This document shows positions 1-8,632 of a stretch of DNA of 64,000 nt, one piece after another (position 1 is the first letter of the stretch; each line of letters opens with the position of its first letter). The notes beneath the pieces are model-generated. The model was not told where the DNA came from. It worked only from the letters and a program-made list of their open reading frames with translations, and did no database searches. The DNA comes from Nocardioides panzhihuensis (GTDB taxonomy: Bacteria > Actinomycetota > Actinomycetes > Propionibacteriales > Nocardioidaceae). The stretch covers positions 3,635,501 through 3,699,500 of the forward strand of contig NZ_JACBZR010000001.1 of the NCBI RefSeq assembly GCF_013408335.1, written 5' to 3'. The position numbers were made by a program, and so were the translations under genes.

Positions 1-793
1 TGGCGGCGGGGACGGCGGAGGCGGTGGCGGCGGGGGCGGCGGAGGTCCGGCCGGCGGAGGTCGGGGCGGTGTCGCCGGGGACGACGATGAGGGAGAAGTA
101 GGGCACCGAGGACGGGTCGACGTCGGCCACCGGGAGCCAGCGCTCCTCGGGCTGCGAGGCACGCTCGACGTACCAGGCGCCGTCCAGCCGTCCGGCAGCC
201 GCGAGCGCGGAGCGGACCGCGGGGAAGGTGCGGCCGAGCTTCATGATGATGGCGGCCTCGGTGTCGGCGAGGCGTCGGGCGAGCTCGGGCTCGGGCAGTG
301 TACCGGGCAGGACGGTGAGGACGTCGGTCTGACGCACGAGCGGCGTCGAGACGGCGGCGGTGGCGGCCGCGAAGGCGGGTACGCCCGGCACCACCTCGGT
401 CGGGTAGATCTCCTTGAACCGGTCGTGGAGATACATCGAGGAGCCGTAGAAGAGCGGGTCGCCCTCGGCGAGCAGGACCACGTCGCGGCCGGCGTCGAGG
501 TGGGCCGAGAGCCGGACCGCGCAGGACTCGTAGAACTCGGCCATCGCTCCGACGTAACCGCCCGGGTGCGAGGTGGTCCCGGTCGTGACCGGGTAGCGCA
601 GCTCCTCCTCGATCGCGTCGGCGGGGATCAGCGAGGACGCGATCCGGCGGGCGTGGGACTGCTTGCGCACGCCCGCGTGGTAGGCGACGACCGGCGCCAC
701 GCCGATCAGCCGGGCGGCCTTGAGGGTGATCAGCTCGGGGTCGCCCGGGCCGATGCCGACGACGCTGAACCGGCCGCGTACCTCGGTGGTCAT
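1..793 (-). CDS. cobI: Precorrin-2 C20-methyltransferase, probable CobI-CobJ fusion (3' end outside window)
   Basis: S-adenosylmethionine-dependent methylation of the cobalamin corrin precursor at C20, in the cytoplasm. The 264 visible residues start MTTEVRGRFSVVGIGPGDPE, whose GIGPGDPELIT loop is typical of tetrapyrrole methylases. The AEGDPLFYGS loop (about residue 110) and VVPGVPAFAAA (about residue 135) are the other SAM-site loops. From about residue 240 the chain becomes an Ala/Thr/Pro/Ser-rich linker and is still open at base 1. In actinobacteria CobI is commonly fused to CobJ (precorrin-3B C17-methyltransferase), so a fusion is likely, but CobJ itself is not seen. The ATG at 793 overlaps the cobGH stop by 4 bp (ATGA), so the two are translationally coupled and share the upstream riboswitch. 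Confidence 0.88.
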   Translation of the reverse strand, partial: MTTEVRGRFSVVGIGPGDPELITLKAARLIGVAPVVAYHAGVRKQSHARRIASSLIPADAIEEELRYPVTTGTTSHPGGYVGAMAEFYESCAVRLSAHLDAGRDVVLLAEGDPLFYGSSMYLHDRFKEIYPTEVVPGVPAFAAATAAVSTPLVRQTDVLTVLPGTLPEPELARRLADTEAAIIMKLGRTFPAVRSALAAAGRLDGAWYVERASQPEERWLPVADVDPSSVPYFSLIVVPGDTAPTSAGRTSAAPAATASAVPAA

Positions 794-2286
794 TCCTGCT
801 CCTGGGCGAGTGCGTTGAGGGCGGACGAGGTCATCGCGGAGCCGCCGCGGCGGCCGCGGACGGTGACGAAGGGGATGTCGATCCCGTGCTCGTCGGCGAA
901 GGCGGCCAGCGCCTCCTTGGACTCGGCGGCGCCGATGAAGCCGACCGGGCAGCCGACGATCGCGGCCGGCCGCGGACCGCCGTCGAGGATCATCTCGAGC
1001 AGGTGGAAGAGCGCCGTCGGGGCGTTGCCGATGGCGACCACGGCACCTTCCAGGTAGGACTCCCACAGCGACAGCGCGGCCGCGGTGCGGGTGGTCCCCC
1101 ACTCCCGGGCGAGCGCCGGGACCCGGTCGTCGCCGAGCATGCAGAGCACCTCGTTGTCGCGCGGTAGCCGGCTGCGGGTGACCCCGGTCGCGACCATCGT
1201 CGCGTCGCACAGGATCGGGGCACCGGCCTCCAGCGCACCCCGCGCGGCCTTCACCAGGTCGGGGTGGATGACCAGGTCGGAGGCGAGATCGACCTGCCCG
1301 CTGCCGTGGATCATCCGCACCGCGAGCCGCTCGGCGTCGGCCGGCACCGCGGAGAGGTCGGCCTCTCGCCGAATGGTCGCGAAGGAGTCGACGTAGATCG
1401 CCGGGCCCTGGTCGATGTAGTCGTAACGCCGGGTCGGGCGCAGCCGCGGTGAGGGTACGAGCACGCCGTGCCACGGTGTCACCACGACGGCCGGGGCCTG
1501 CTCCGCCAGCGCCTCGATCGCGGCTCGGTCCAGGGCTCCGTCAGGGGCAGGGATGTGCTCGCCGCCGGGCACGAACCCGAAGGCGAGTGGATCGATGGGC
1601 GGCGGGACTCGCGGGTCGGGTTCAGAGGTCTCGACAAGCTCGACCTCCGCTTGCTGGAGCTCGGCGACGTGCCAGGGCGCCGAGGGGCCCTCACCGCGTA
1701 CGTCCAGGAAGCGCGAGGCGAGCGCGACCAGCCGGGGCGCGGCCTCGGTGATCGGTACGACGGGCCCCCACGCCTCGCCGACCCGGAGCTGAGCCTCGGT
1801 GGCGGACAGCGCGACCAGGCCGAGGTCGCACTCGCGCGAGACCAGGTCGCCGCGACCGTCGTCGAGCACGAAGAGGAACCGTCCCGGGAGCGCGGCCAGG
1901 CGGGACGAGCCGCACAGCAGCCGGTCCAGCGACGCGGCGACGCCGCGCAGGTCGGCCCGGCCCCCGGCGATCCCGGTCTGCGGGGAGACCATCACGTTGC
2001 GTACGAGCTCGTGGGTCTGCGCCGGCACCAGGCCGGTCGCCTTCAGCGCGGTGAGCACCTCACCCGGGAGGGCTCCGTCGACCGAGGGGAGGCCGCGGAC
2101 CTGCAGGTTCGCGCGGCCGGTGAGATAGACCTTGCCGTCGCCGTGGCGCTCGGCGACGGAGACGAGCGAGAGCAGCGCCGACGAGGAGACGGACCCGCCG
2201 ATCAGGCGCAGCCGCACCAGCAGGCCGTCCTCTGCCGGCCACGGACGGCCGACTCCCGGGCACCGGTCGGTTCGGACTCGCGTCAT
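790..2286 (-). CDS. cobH: CobG-CobH fusion: precorrin-3B synthase-like domain plus precorrin-8X methylmutase
   Basis: A 498-residue protein of two cobalamin enzymes. Residues about 1-285 resemble CobG of the nitrite/sulfite-reductase ferredoxin-like family: a Cys-Pro-Gly near residue 9, the RNVMVSPQTG segment near 95, and a second ferredoxin-like half. Residues about 286-498 are CobH, starting YDYIDQGPAIYVDSF, with the catalytic-His segment MIHGSGQVDL and GCPVGFIGAAESK. CobH moves a methyl group from C11 to C12 to give hydrogenobyrinate. I did not see a full set of [4Fe-4S] cysteines in the CobG part, so its activity is less certain. The segment VELVET (about residue 215) is encoded by a dispersed repeat at 1627-1645. 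First gene after the riboswitch. Confidence 0.88.
   Translation of the reverse strand: MTRVRTDRCPGVGRPWPAEDGLLVRLRLIGGSVSSSALLSLVSVAERHGDGKVYLTGRANLQVRGLPSVDGALPGEVLTALKATGLVPAQTHELVRNVMVSPQTGIAGGRADLRGVAASLDRLLCGSSRLAALPGRFLFVLDDGRGDLVSRECDLGLVALSATEAQLRVGEAWGPVVPITEAAPRLVALASRFLDVRGEGPSAPWHVAELQQAEVELVETSEPDPRVPPPIDPLAFGFVPGGEHIPAPDGALDRAAIEALAEQAPAVVVTPWHGVLVPSPRLRPTRRYDYIDQGPAIYVDSFATIRREADLSAVPADAERLAVRMIHGSGQVDLASDLVIHPDLVKAARGALEAGAPILCDATMVATGVTRSRLPRDNEVLCMLGDDRVPALAREWGTTRTAAALSLWESYLEGAVVAIGNAPTALFHLLEMILDGGPRPAAIVGCPVGFIGAAESKEALAAFADEHGIDIPFVTVRGRRGGSAMTSSALNALAQEQE
1627..1645 (-). repeat. Dispersed repeat GGTCGAGCTTGTCGAGACC inside cobGH
   Basis: A 19-bp exact copy of the repeat seen at 4255-4273 and 8635-8653. 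Here it lies in frame within the CobG part and encodes VELVET between two subdomains. The element is an imperfect palindrome with GGTC/GACC ends and a GTCGAG repeat. It is known as a very common intergenic repeat in Nocardioides-type genomes. Confidence 0.8.
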
Positions 2287-2308
2287 CGGGACACCTGCTC
2301 TGCGTCAT

Positions 2309-2355
2309 GTGCCCTTGCGCGGGGCACGTGGTGACCTGGCGGCGGGCGCCGCCAG
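2309..2355 (-). promoter_or_regulatory. Riboswitch expression-platform hairpins before cobGH
   Basis: Two hairpins lie between the cobalamin aptamer and the cobGH start. The first, CTGGCGGCGGGCGCCGCCAG at 2336-2355, has 9-bp arms. The second pairs GTGCCC (2309-2314 on the plus strand) with GGGCAC (2322-2327) over a 7-nt loop. The second ends about 23 nt before the ATG at 2286. Neither is followed by a U-tract, so control of translation or Rho-dependent termination is more likely than intrinsic termination. Their role is inference. Confidence 0.45.
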
Positions 2356-2357
2356 AG

Positions 2358-2530
2358 CCAGCAGGTCTTCGGACTCGGAATCGATCGGAGCGGAGCGCCT
2401 TCCCGGAGCCAGGCTCCAGTGACTGCTCCCCCGAAGAAGAGCGTGCCCCGCCCGTCATCCTCACCGCTGCGCGTCAGTCCCGGACTTGCACCGGGTTCCC
2501 TGACCCCATCAGGCATGGAGTACGACTGGC
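2358..2530 (-). promoter_or_regulatory. Cobalamin (AdoCbl) riboswitch aptamer
   Basis: Read on the minus strand, the conserved blocks occur in the right order: GGGAACCCGGTGCAAGTCCG (2481-2500 on the plus strand), then GACGCGCAGCGGTGA (the B12 box region), GTCACTGGAGCC, the GGGAAGGCG block, and finally CCGAGTCCGAAGACCTGC ending near 2361. This matches the cobalamin riboswitch consensus closely. Binding of coenzyme B12 should lower expression of the downstream cobGH-cobIJ genes. Confidence 0.93.
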
Positions 2531-2648
2531 AGGGCGAGACTACCCACTTGGGGACATCGCGACGAATTGCTCGCTGTCAGGCCGGGGTCTGTGGCAATCT
2601 TCGGCTACTCGGAATCTGCTCCGCGTCCTCCCACAGATGGAGTCTCCC

Positions 2649-3815
2649 GTGACCGGATCGGCCAACCGGCAGCTGTTCGTTCTCGTGACCGTCTCATCGC
2701 TCACGTTCGGCCTCGCCGGGTGCGCCTCGAGCTCGGAGTCGAAGGTCTCGATCGGCCTGGTGGTCCCGGCCTCCGGGGTGCACGAGTCGATCGGCACCGA
2801 CATGACCCGTGGCTTCGACCTCTACCTCGACCAGCACGACGGGAGGCTCGGCGGCAGGCTTGTGGACGTCGTCGAGGCCGACGAGGGCAACCACGTGCAG
2901 ACCGGGGTCGCCGCGGTCGCCAAGCTGATCGAGGAGGACGAGGTCCATGCGGTCGTCGGGCTGGTCGGCTCGGAGACGGCGCTCGCGGCCAAGTCCGTCG
3001 CGACCGCCAACGAGACGCCGCTGATCGTCACCGGCGCCGGGGCCGACCGGTTCGCCGACGGCTCCGACTATCTGTGGCGGACGTCCTCGACCAACTCGGG
3101 CCTGGGCGGCTCGCTCGGGAAGGCGGTCGCCGTCGACACCGACCGGGGCTCGGCGTACGTCATCGCCTCCGACGACGCCACCGGGCACGAGCTCGCCGAC
3201 AGCTTCATGATCGCCGTCGAGGCGTCGGGCGGGACCATCTCGGGCCAGGGATACACGTCGTCCGGCACGTCCCGGGAGTGGTCCGGCCTCTTCGACGAGG
3301 CCGCGAAGTCGGGCGCGGACGCCATCTACGCCGCCTATGCCGGCAAGCAGGCGGAGGCGTTCGTGCGGGCCTACCGCGGGTCCCGCACGGCTCGGAAGAT
3401 CCCGCTCTACGGTCCCGGCTTCCTCACCGAGGGCGACGTCCTGACCACGTTGGCCGGCGCCGCCACCGGGGTGCGGACCGCGCTGCACTACAGCGCCGCG
3501 ACGGACTCGCTGGCCAACGCCGCCTTCGTGCTGGACTACCGCGAGGCGTACGACGCCGCTCCGACGGTCTACGCGGTGCAGGCCTACGACGCGGCGGCTG
3601 CACTCGACAAGGCTCTCGCGCTCTCCGACGACGTCGACCGCAACGAGATCGCCGACTCCCTCGGGTCGGTCGGCACCATCGCCAGCCCGCGTGGGAACTG
3701 GTCCTTCGACCCCAAGAACAACCCGGACCAGCCCTACTTCCTGCGCGTGGTCAAGGGCGGCCCCGACGGCCACCGCAACGTGGTGCTGCGCAAGATCGGC
3801 TCGACCAGCGATTGA
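2649..3815 (+). CDS. ABC transporter substrate-binding lipoprotein, branched-chain amino acid type (Peripla_BP_6)
   Basis: A 388-residue extracellular ligand-binding protein of the LivJ/LivK fold. The signal peptide ends in the lipobox LAGC (FGLAGCASSS), so the mature protein is probably lipid-anchored. Segments such as VGLVGSETALAAKSVA and YVIASDDATGHELADSF fit the two Rossmann-like lobes. I chose the GTG at 2649 because GGAG at 2639-2642 lies 6 nt upstream; an in-frame ATG at 2637 is the alternative. Longer in-frame starts run back through the riboswitch and are not credible. No permease or ATPase gene adjoins it, so its ligand and partners are unknown; it may use components elsewhere or act as a sensor. 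Confidence 0.85.
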   Translation: MTGSANRQLFVLVTVSSLTFGLAGCASSSESKVSIGLVVPASGVHESIGTDMTRGFDLYLDQHDGRLGGRLVDVVEADEGNHVQTGVAAVAKLIEEDEVHAVVGLVGSETALAAKSVATANETPLIVTGAGADRFADGSDYLWRTSSTNSGLGGSLGKAVAVDTDRGSAYVIASDDATGHELADSFMIAVEASGGTISGQGYTSSGTSREWSGLFDEAAKSGADAIYAAYAGKQAEAFVRAYRGSRTARKIPLYGPGFLTEGDVLTTLAGAATGVRTALHYSAATDSLANAAFVLDYREAYDAAPTVYAVQAYDAAAALDKALALSDDVDRNEIADSLGSVGTIASPRGNWSFDPKNNPDQPYFLRVVKGGPDGHRNVVLRKIGSTSD

Positions 3816-3819
3816 GCTC

Positions 3820-3866
3820 GGCTAGCTGCGCGCTAGCTGGTCGCTAGCTGGTCGCTAGCTGGTCGC
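3820..3866. repeat. Short tandem repeat of GCTAGCTGGTC
   Basis: Between two convergent genes GCTAGCTGGTC occurs three times head to tail, preceded by a related GCTAGCTGCGC copy. The innermost unit supplies the stop codon and last residues (ATS) of the TauE gene, so a change in copy number would leave that protein intact. Confidence 0.75.
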
Positions 3867-4655
3867 CAGGTGCAGCGCGAGACCGAGCCCGGCGAGCCCG
3901 ACCAGCCAGCGCAGCGGACGCTCGGGCGCGACCCGGACGATCCCGGGGCCGAGGAAGCCGCCGATCACCGCCCCCAGCCCCAAGGCGATCGCGGCAGGCC
4001 AGTCGACAGGAGCGAAGAAGACGTACGCGATCGCCGCGGTGCCGTTGGCGACGCCGGTCGCGACGTTCTTGACGGCGTTGGTGATCGCGAGCGCCTCGGC
4101 GCGCTCGAGCACGAGAACGGCCAGCGCGATGATGCCGACACCCGCGCCGAAGTAGCCGCCGTAGATGCCGAGCACGAAGACGATCACGCCCCACCCGAAG
4201 CCGCGCGCCAACGTACGCCTGCCTGCGCCGTCTGGCGGTAGGGCGTCGATCGGTGGTCGAGCTTGTCGAGACCCCCTTGCAGCAGCCCACCCCCTGATCC
4301 GGTCACGGAGCAGCAGGAGGACGGCGCCGCTGCCGACGAGCCAGGGCACGATCGCCTCGAACGCCTCCGCCGGCGTGGTGAGCAGCAGAGCCGCGCCGAC
4401 CGCGCCGCCGAGGAACGAGGCCAGACCCAGCCAGGCGATCCTCCTGCCCTGGCCGCGGAGCTCGCGGCGCGACCCGGCGATGGTGCCGCCGGTGACGCCG
4501 AACATCGCCACGGTGTTGGTGACGTTGGCGACGACCGGCGGCAGGCCCGCGGCCAGCAGGGAGGGGTAGCTGACCAGCGAGGCCAGACCGGCCACCGAGC
4601 CGGTCAGTCCGGCGCCGATGCCGGCGAGCAGGAGCCAGGCGAGCTCGGCGTTCAC
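3855..4655 (-). CDS. TauE/SafE-family sulfite or organic-anion exporter
   Basis: A 266-residue membrane protein with about 7-8 hydrophobic segments in two homologous halves. The family motif is near the N-terminus (LLLAGIGAGLTGSVAGLASLV, residues about 10-30) and repeats in the second half (GIYGGYFGAGVGI). Family members move sulfite, sulfoacetate or related anions; the substrate here is unknown. The loop joining the halves (about residues 120-145, GSRQARPP) is encoded by a dispersed repeat at 4255-4273, in a different frame from the copy inside cobGH. It lies convergent to the lipoprotein gene and upstream neighbours give no clue to substrate. Confidence 0.8.
   Translation of the reverse strand: MNAELAWLLLAGIGAGLTGSVAGLASLVSYPSLLAAGLPPVVANVTNTVAMFGVTGGTIAGSRRELRGQGRRIAWLGLASFLGGAVGAALLLTTPAEAFEAIVPWLVGSGAVLLLLRDRIRGWAAARGSRQARPPIDALPPDGAGRRTLARGFGWGVIVFVLGIYGGYFGAGVGIIALAVLVLERAEALAITNAVKNVATGVANGTAAIAYVFFAPVDWPAAIALGLGAVIGGFLGPGIVRVAPERPLRWLVGLAGLGLALHLATS
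4255..4273 (+). repeat. Dispersed repeat GGTCGAGCTTGTCGAGACC inside the TauE-type gene
   Basis: An exact 19-bp match to the repeat in cobGH and to the first unit of the array at 8635. It lies in the central loop of a membrane protein, where the minus-strand reading gives GSRQARP. The host frame and orientation differ from those in cobGH, so the conservation is at the DNA level. Confidence 0.8.
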
Positions 4656-4695
4656 CGGGCCGACGTCCGCGGAGCCCCAGCCCAGAGCTCAGCGC

Positions 4696-6036
4696 TCAAC
4701 GGACCAGGCACGGGCGCTTGGGGTCGAAGGTCCACCCCGACACCAGGTACTGCATGGCGACGCCGTCGTCGCGTACGCCGAGGCCGTGCTCGAGGTAGAG
4801 CTCGTGGGCGGCCGCGACCCGCTCGCGGTCGAGCCGGATCCCGAGGCCGGGGGCGGTCGGGACCTCGATGGCACCGTCGCGGATCTGCAGCGGTGACTCG
4901 GTCAGCCCCTGGCCGTCCTGCCAGATCCAGTGGGTGTCCAGCGCGGTGATCTCCCCCGGCGCCGCGGCGCCGACGTGGGTGAACATCGCCAGCGAGACGT
5001 CGAAGTGGTTGTTGGAGTGGGAGCCCCAGGTCAGTCCGAAGTCGTGGCACAGCTGGGCGACGCGGACGGAGCCGGACATGGTCCAGAAGTGCGGGTCGGC
5101 CAGCGGGATGTCGACGGCGTCGGTGCGGATCGCGTGCGCCATCTGGCGCCAGTCGGTGGCGATCATGTTGGTCGCCGTACGCAGCCCGGTGGCGCGCTTG
5201 AACTCGGCCATGATCTCGCGCCCGGAGTAGCCGCCCTCGGCGCCGCAGGGGTCCTCGGCGTACGCGAGCACGTCGTCCTTGCCCTTCAGCAGCCGGACCG
5301 CGTCGGCGAGCAGCCAGCCGCCGTTGGGGTCGAGGGTGATCCGGGCGTCGGGGAAGCGCTCGTGGAGGGCTGTCACCGCCGCGACCTCCTCCTCACCGGG
5401 GAGGACGCCGCCCTTGAGCTTGAAGTCGGTGAAGCCGTAGCGGGCCTGGGCGGCCTCGGCGAGGCGTACGACCGCTTCGGGGGTCAGTGCGACCTCTCTC
5501 CTGACGCGGTCCCAGTCGTCGGCAGCCTCGGTCTCACGCAGGTAGGGCAGGTCGGTCTTGTCGGGGTCGCCGACGTAGAAGAGGTAGCCGAGCATCGGTA
5601 CGCTGTCGCGCTGCTGACCGTCGCCGAGCAGCTCGGCGACCGGCGCACCCTGCGCCTGACCTGCGAGATCGAGGAGCGCGGACTCCAGCGCGGTGACGGC
5701 GTGGACGGTCGTACGCAGGTCGAACGTCTGGGCTCCGCGGCCGCCGGCGTCGCGGTCGGCGAACCGCTCCGCCACCTGCCGAAGCAGGCTGCGGTAGCGG
5801 GTGACGGGCTGGCCGACGAGCAGCTCGGCGGCCTCCTCGATGGTGCGTCGGATCGGCTCGCCGCCGGGGACCTCGCCGACGCCCTCGCGGCCCTCGGAGT
5901 CGGTGAGGATCGCGATGTTGCGGGTGAAGAACGGCGCGTGGGCGCCGCTGAGGTTGAGCAGCATCGAGTCGTGGCCCGCGACGGGGACGACCTCGATCTT
6001 GCCAATGGTGGGCACAGTGGTGGTGCTGGCGGTCAT
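4696..6036 (-). CDS. gudD: Glucarate dehydratase
   Basis: Dehydrates D-glucarate (and L-idarate) to 5-dehydro-4-deoxy-D-glucarate, in the cytoplasm. The 446-residue enolase-superfamily enzyme has the KLK pair (K206, K208), the metal-ligand region LDPNGG (D236, N238), and the His/Asp dyad H340 ([10 protein letters not shown]) and D314. The C-terminal [13 protein letters not shown] is characteristic of GudD. I chose the ATG at 6036, which overlaps the upstream aldehyde dehydrogenase stop by 4 bp (ATGA); a longer start at 6078 would read into that gene. Third gene of the kdgD-dehydrogenase-gudD operon, which turns glucarate into 2-oxoglutarate. Confidence 0.95.
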   Translation of the reverse strand: MTASTTTVPTIGKIEVVPVAGHDSMLLNLSGAHAPFFTRNIAILTDSEGREGVGEVPGGEPIRRTIEEAAELLVGQPVTRYRSLLRQVAERFADRDAGGRGAQTFDLRTTVHAVTALESALLDLAGQAQGAPVAELLGDGQQRDSVPMLGYLFYVGDPDKTDLPYLRETEAADDWDRVRREVALTPEAVVRLAEAAQARYGFTDFKLKGGVLPGEEEVAAVTALHERFPDARITLDPNGGWLLADAVRLLKGKDDVLAYAEDPCGAEGGYSGREIMAEFKRATGLRTATNMIATDWRQMAHAIRTDAVDIPLADPHFWTMSGSVRVAQLCHDFGLTWGSHSNNHFDVSLAMFTHVGAAAPGEITALDTHWIWQDGQGLTESPLQIRDGAIEVPTAPGLGIRLDRERVAAAHELYLEHGLGVRDDGVAMQYLVSGWTFDPKRPCLVR

Positions 6037-7526
6037 GGCAGCTGGAGCTCGCCGTCGATCCGGCGGGCGAGGTGCCACGGGTTGTCGTCGCGTACGGCCT
6101 CCGGGAGGAGCGCCGTGGGGACGTCCTGGTAGGCGACCGGACGCTGGAAGCGCTCGATCGCGAGGCTGCCGACCGAGGTGGTGCGGGAGTCTGAGGTGGC
6201 CGGGAACGGGCCGCCGTGGACCATCGCGTGGCCGACCTCGACGCCGGTGGGCCAGCCGTTGAAGAGGATCCGGCCGACCTTCAGCTCGAGCGCGGAGACG
6301 ACCTGAGCGGCGGCCTCGTCGTCGGCGTCGGTGGCGTGGACCGTCGCGGTCAGCTGGCCCTCGAGGGAGCTCAGGCTGGGCAGCAGCTCCTCGACGGAGT
6401 CGTAGCGGATCACGACGCCGGAGGCGCCGAAGATCTCGTCGGTCACGCCGTCGAGGCGGGCGGCCTCGACGATCTGGGGTGCGGGGGCGTCCTCAGTGCC
6501 TGCCTTGCCCTCGCCGACGACGGTGACGCCGTCGGTGGCGCGGAGCGTCGCGATGCCCTTCTCGTAGGCGCTGGCGATGCCGGAGGTCAGCATGGTCCCG
6601 CCGACGGCCTCGGCGGTGGCGCGGCCGGCTGCGGCCAAGAAGGCATCGCCGGCCTCGCTCTTCGGGAGGAAGAGCAGGCCGGGGTTGGTGCAGAACTGGC
6701 CGGCGCCGAGGGTGAGCGAGCCGACGTACGCCGTGGCGAGCGCGTCGACGTCACCGTCAAGAGCGCCCGAGAGGACGACGACCGGGTTGATCGAGGACAT
6801 CTCGGCGTAGACCGGGATCGGCTCGGGCCGGGCAGCGGCGGCCGCGGCGATCGCGAGCCCGCCACCACGGGAGCCGGTGAAGCCGACGGCCTTGATCCGC
6901 GGGTCGACGACCAGGGTCTGGCCGAGCTCGATGCCGGCCTTGAAGTCGGTGGAGAGGAGGTAGGAGAAGGTGCCGACGGGCAGCCCGGCATTCTGGACGG
7001 CGCGGGTGACGGCCTGGGCGACCAGGTAGCCGGTGAGCGGGTGCGCCGGGTGGCCCTTCACGACCACCGGGCAGCCCGCGGCGAGCGCCGAGGCGGTGTC
7101 GCCGCCGGCGGTCGAGAAGGCGAGCGGGAAGTTGCTGGCGCCGAAGACCGCCACCGGGCCCAGCGGGATCTGGCGCTGACGGATGTCGGCCCGCGGGAGC
7201 GGGGTCCGGTCGGGAAGCGCCGGGTCGATGCGTACGCCGAGGTGGTCACCGCGTCGCACGACGCCGGCGAACATCCGGAGCTGGCCGGTGGTGCGGCCGA
7301 CCTCGCCGCTGATCCGGCCCTCGGGCAGGTGTGACTCGGCGACGGCTGCCTCGACGATCTCGGGACGGGACGCCTCGATCTCGTCGGCGACGGCTTCGAG
7401 GAAGTCAGCGCGTGCCTCGGGGGTCGTCGCGCGGTAGCCGGCGAACGCCTCGGCTGCGGCGGTGGTGGCGGTGGTGACGTCGGGCTGCTCGGAGTCGGCT
7501 CCGGCGATGATCGAGCGGTAGCTCAT
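6033..7526 (-). CDS. 2,5-dioxovalerate (2-oxoglutarate semialdehyde) dehydrogenase, NADP-type aldehyde dehydrogenase
   Basis: Oxidises 2-oxoglutarate semialdehyde to 2-oxoglutarate, the last step of the aldarate route. The 497-residue aldehyde dehydrogenase has N132 in ASNFPLAF, the GFTGSRGGG cofactor loop, general base E242 (VYAEMSS) and nucleophile C279 (AGQFCTNPG). The FCTNPG motif and lack of a C-terminal extension fit the semialdehyde dehydrogenases found with KdgD. The gene lies between kdgD (38 bp upstream) and gudD (4-bp overlap), so the three are cotranscribed. Confidence 0.92.
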   Translation of the reverse strand: MSYRSIIAGADSEQPDVTTATTAAAEAFAGYRATTPEARADFLEAVADEIEASRPEIVEAAVAESHLPEGRISGEVGRTTGQLRMFAGVVRRGDHLGVRIDPALPDRTPLPRADIRQRQIPLGPVAVFGASNFPLAFSTAGGDTASALAAGCPVVVKGHPAHPLTGYLVAQAVTRAVQNAGLPVGTFSYLLSTDFKAGIELGQTLVVDPRIKAVGFTGSRGGGLAIAAAAAARPEPIPVYAEMSSINPVVVLSGALDGDVDALATAYVGSLTLGAGQFCTNPGLLFLPKSEAGDAFLAAAGRATAEAVGGTMLTSGIASAYEKGIATLRATDGVTVVGEGKAGTEDAPAPQIVEAARLDGVTDEIFGASGVVIRYDSVEELLPSLSSLEGQLTATVHATDADDEAAAQVVSALELKVGRILFNGWPTGVEVGHAMVHGGPFPATSDSRTTSVGSLAIERFQRPVAYQDVPTALLPEAVRDDNPWHLARRIDGELQLP

Positions 7527-7564
7527 GGTCCCTTCCTATCGGGTTGGTTCTAGGGAGGTCGGCG

Positions 7565-8479
7565 TCAGGAGATTCGGGCGACGAGGTCGCGCAGCTCGGC
7601 GACCTCGTCCTCGCGCAGGTCGGTCAGCGGCGGTCGGACCGGGCCGGCCGGTCGACCGGTCGCGGCCAGCCCACCCTTGACGATCGACACGGCATAGCCT
7701 GACGTGCGGTCACGGATGTCGAGGTACGGGATCACGAACTCGTTGAGACGACGGTAGACCTCGTCGCGGTCCTGGGCCCGCACGGCATCGTAGAACTCGA
7801 TCGCCCACTTCGGCGCGAAGTTGAACAGCGCCGAGGAGTAGGTGCTCACGCCGAGCTGGAGCAGCGGCAGCGCGAAGGTCTCGGCCGTCGGCAGACCGCC
7901 GATGTAGGTGAGCCGGTCGCCGACGCGGGCGTAGGTGCGGGTCATCTGCTCGATGTTGCCGACGCCGTCCTTGAAGCCGATCAGCGTGGGGTTGCGGTCG
8001 GCGAGCTGCGCGACGGCCTTGTCGTGCAGGACCGCGTTGGCGCGGCTGTAGACGATCACGCCGAGACCGGTGGCCTCACAGACGCGGCTGGCATGCTCGA
8101 CCAGGCCGTCCTGACCCGCCTCGGTGAGGTAGGGCGGCATCAGCAGCAGACCATCGGCACCGGCGGCCTCCGCCGCCTTCGCCTGTGCGATGGCGTTGGA
8201 GGTGCTGCCCGTCGCCGGCGCCAGGACGGGAACCGCGCCGGCCACCTCGTCGACGGCCGCGCGCACGACCCGGTCGGTCTCCTCCAAGGTCAGCGAGAAG
8301 CCCTCGCCTGTCCCGCCGGCCGCGAAGAGGCCTGCGACGGGGTACTCGGCCAGCCAGCTCAAGTGCTTGCGATAGTTCGCTTCGTCGAACTGCAGGTCAT
8401 CGGTGAAGTGAGTGACCGGGAACGAGAGAAGCCCGCTCTTGAGCTGGGCGGCCAGGTCGGTCGGGCTGTACTCGGTCAC
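7565..8479 (-). CDS. kdgD: 5-dehydro-4-deoxyglucarate dehydratase
   Basis: Dehydrates and decarboxylates 5-dehydro-4-deoxy-D-glucarate to 2-oxoglutarate semialdehyde. The 304-residue protein belongs to the dihydrodipicolinate synthase/N-acetylneuraminate lyase TIM-barrel family. Schiff-base lysine K170 lies in GFKDGVG and the catalytic tyrosine Y144 in VYSRANAV. The substrate loop [11 protein letters not shown] is KdgD-like. First gene of the operon; its start lies 58 bp downstream of a conserved promoter box (8537-8559) shared with two other sugar-acid operons in the window. Confidence 0.95.
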   Translation of the reverse strand: MTEYSPTDLAAQLKSGLLSFPVTHFTDDLQFDEANYRKHLSWLAEYPVAGLFAAGGTGEGFSLTLEETDRVVRAAVDEVAGAVPVLAPATGSTSNAIAQAKAAEAAGADGLLLMPPYLTEAGQDGLVEHASRVCEATGLGVIVYSRANAVLHDKAVAQLADRNPTLIGFKDGVGNIEQMTRTYARVGDRLTYIGGLPTAETFALPLLQLGVSTYSSALFNFAPKWAIEFYDAVRAQDRDEVYRRLNEFVIPYLDIRDRTSGYAVSIVKGGLAATGRPAGPVRPPLTDLREDEVAELRDLVARIS

Positions 8480-8536
8480 GAGTCACGTCCTTCAGGTGTT
8501 GTGAGGCAGAAGTGGTGCCCATCACGTTATGAACGT

Positions 8537-8559
8537 TCGGCGATGCCTGTCCAAGCCCG
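8537..8559 (-). promoter_or_regulatory. Sugar-acid promoter box, copy A (kdgD operon)
   Basis: On the minus strand this reads CGGGCTTGGAC, then AGG, then CATCGCCGA. It matches copy B before tctC (11699-11721) at 20 of 23 positions and copy C before the uronate operon (16629-16652) in its core GGCTTGGACNNGNATCGC. TTGGAC could double as a -35 element, with TAACGT about 19 bp further on as -10. It is probably an operator overlapping a promoter. Confidence 0.6.
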
Positions 8560-8632
8560 AATTTGAATCTCGTGATGCGTGTGGGGCATCGCGGGGGGTC
8601 TAGGCGTGAGTTCGTTGAGACAGCACGGCCCG

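Noticed and set aside
2307-2648. Long N-terminal extension of the binding lipoprotein gene
   Set aside because: It would be translated from the antisense of the riboswitch and would bury the signal peptide; GTG 2649 has a proper ribosome site.
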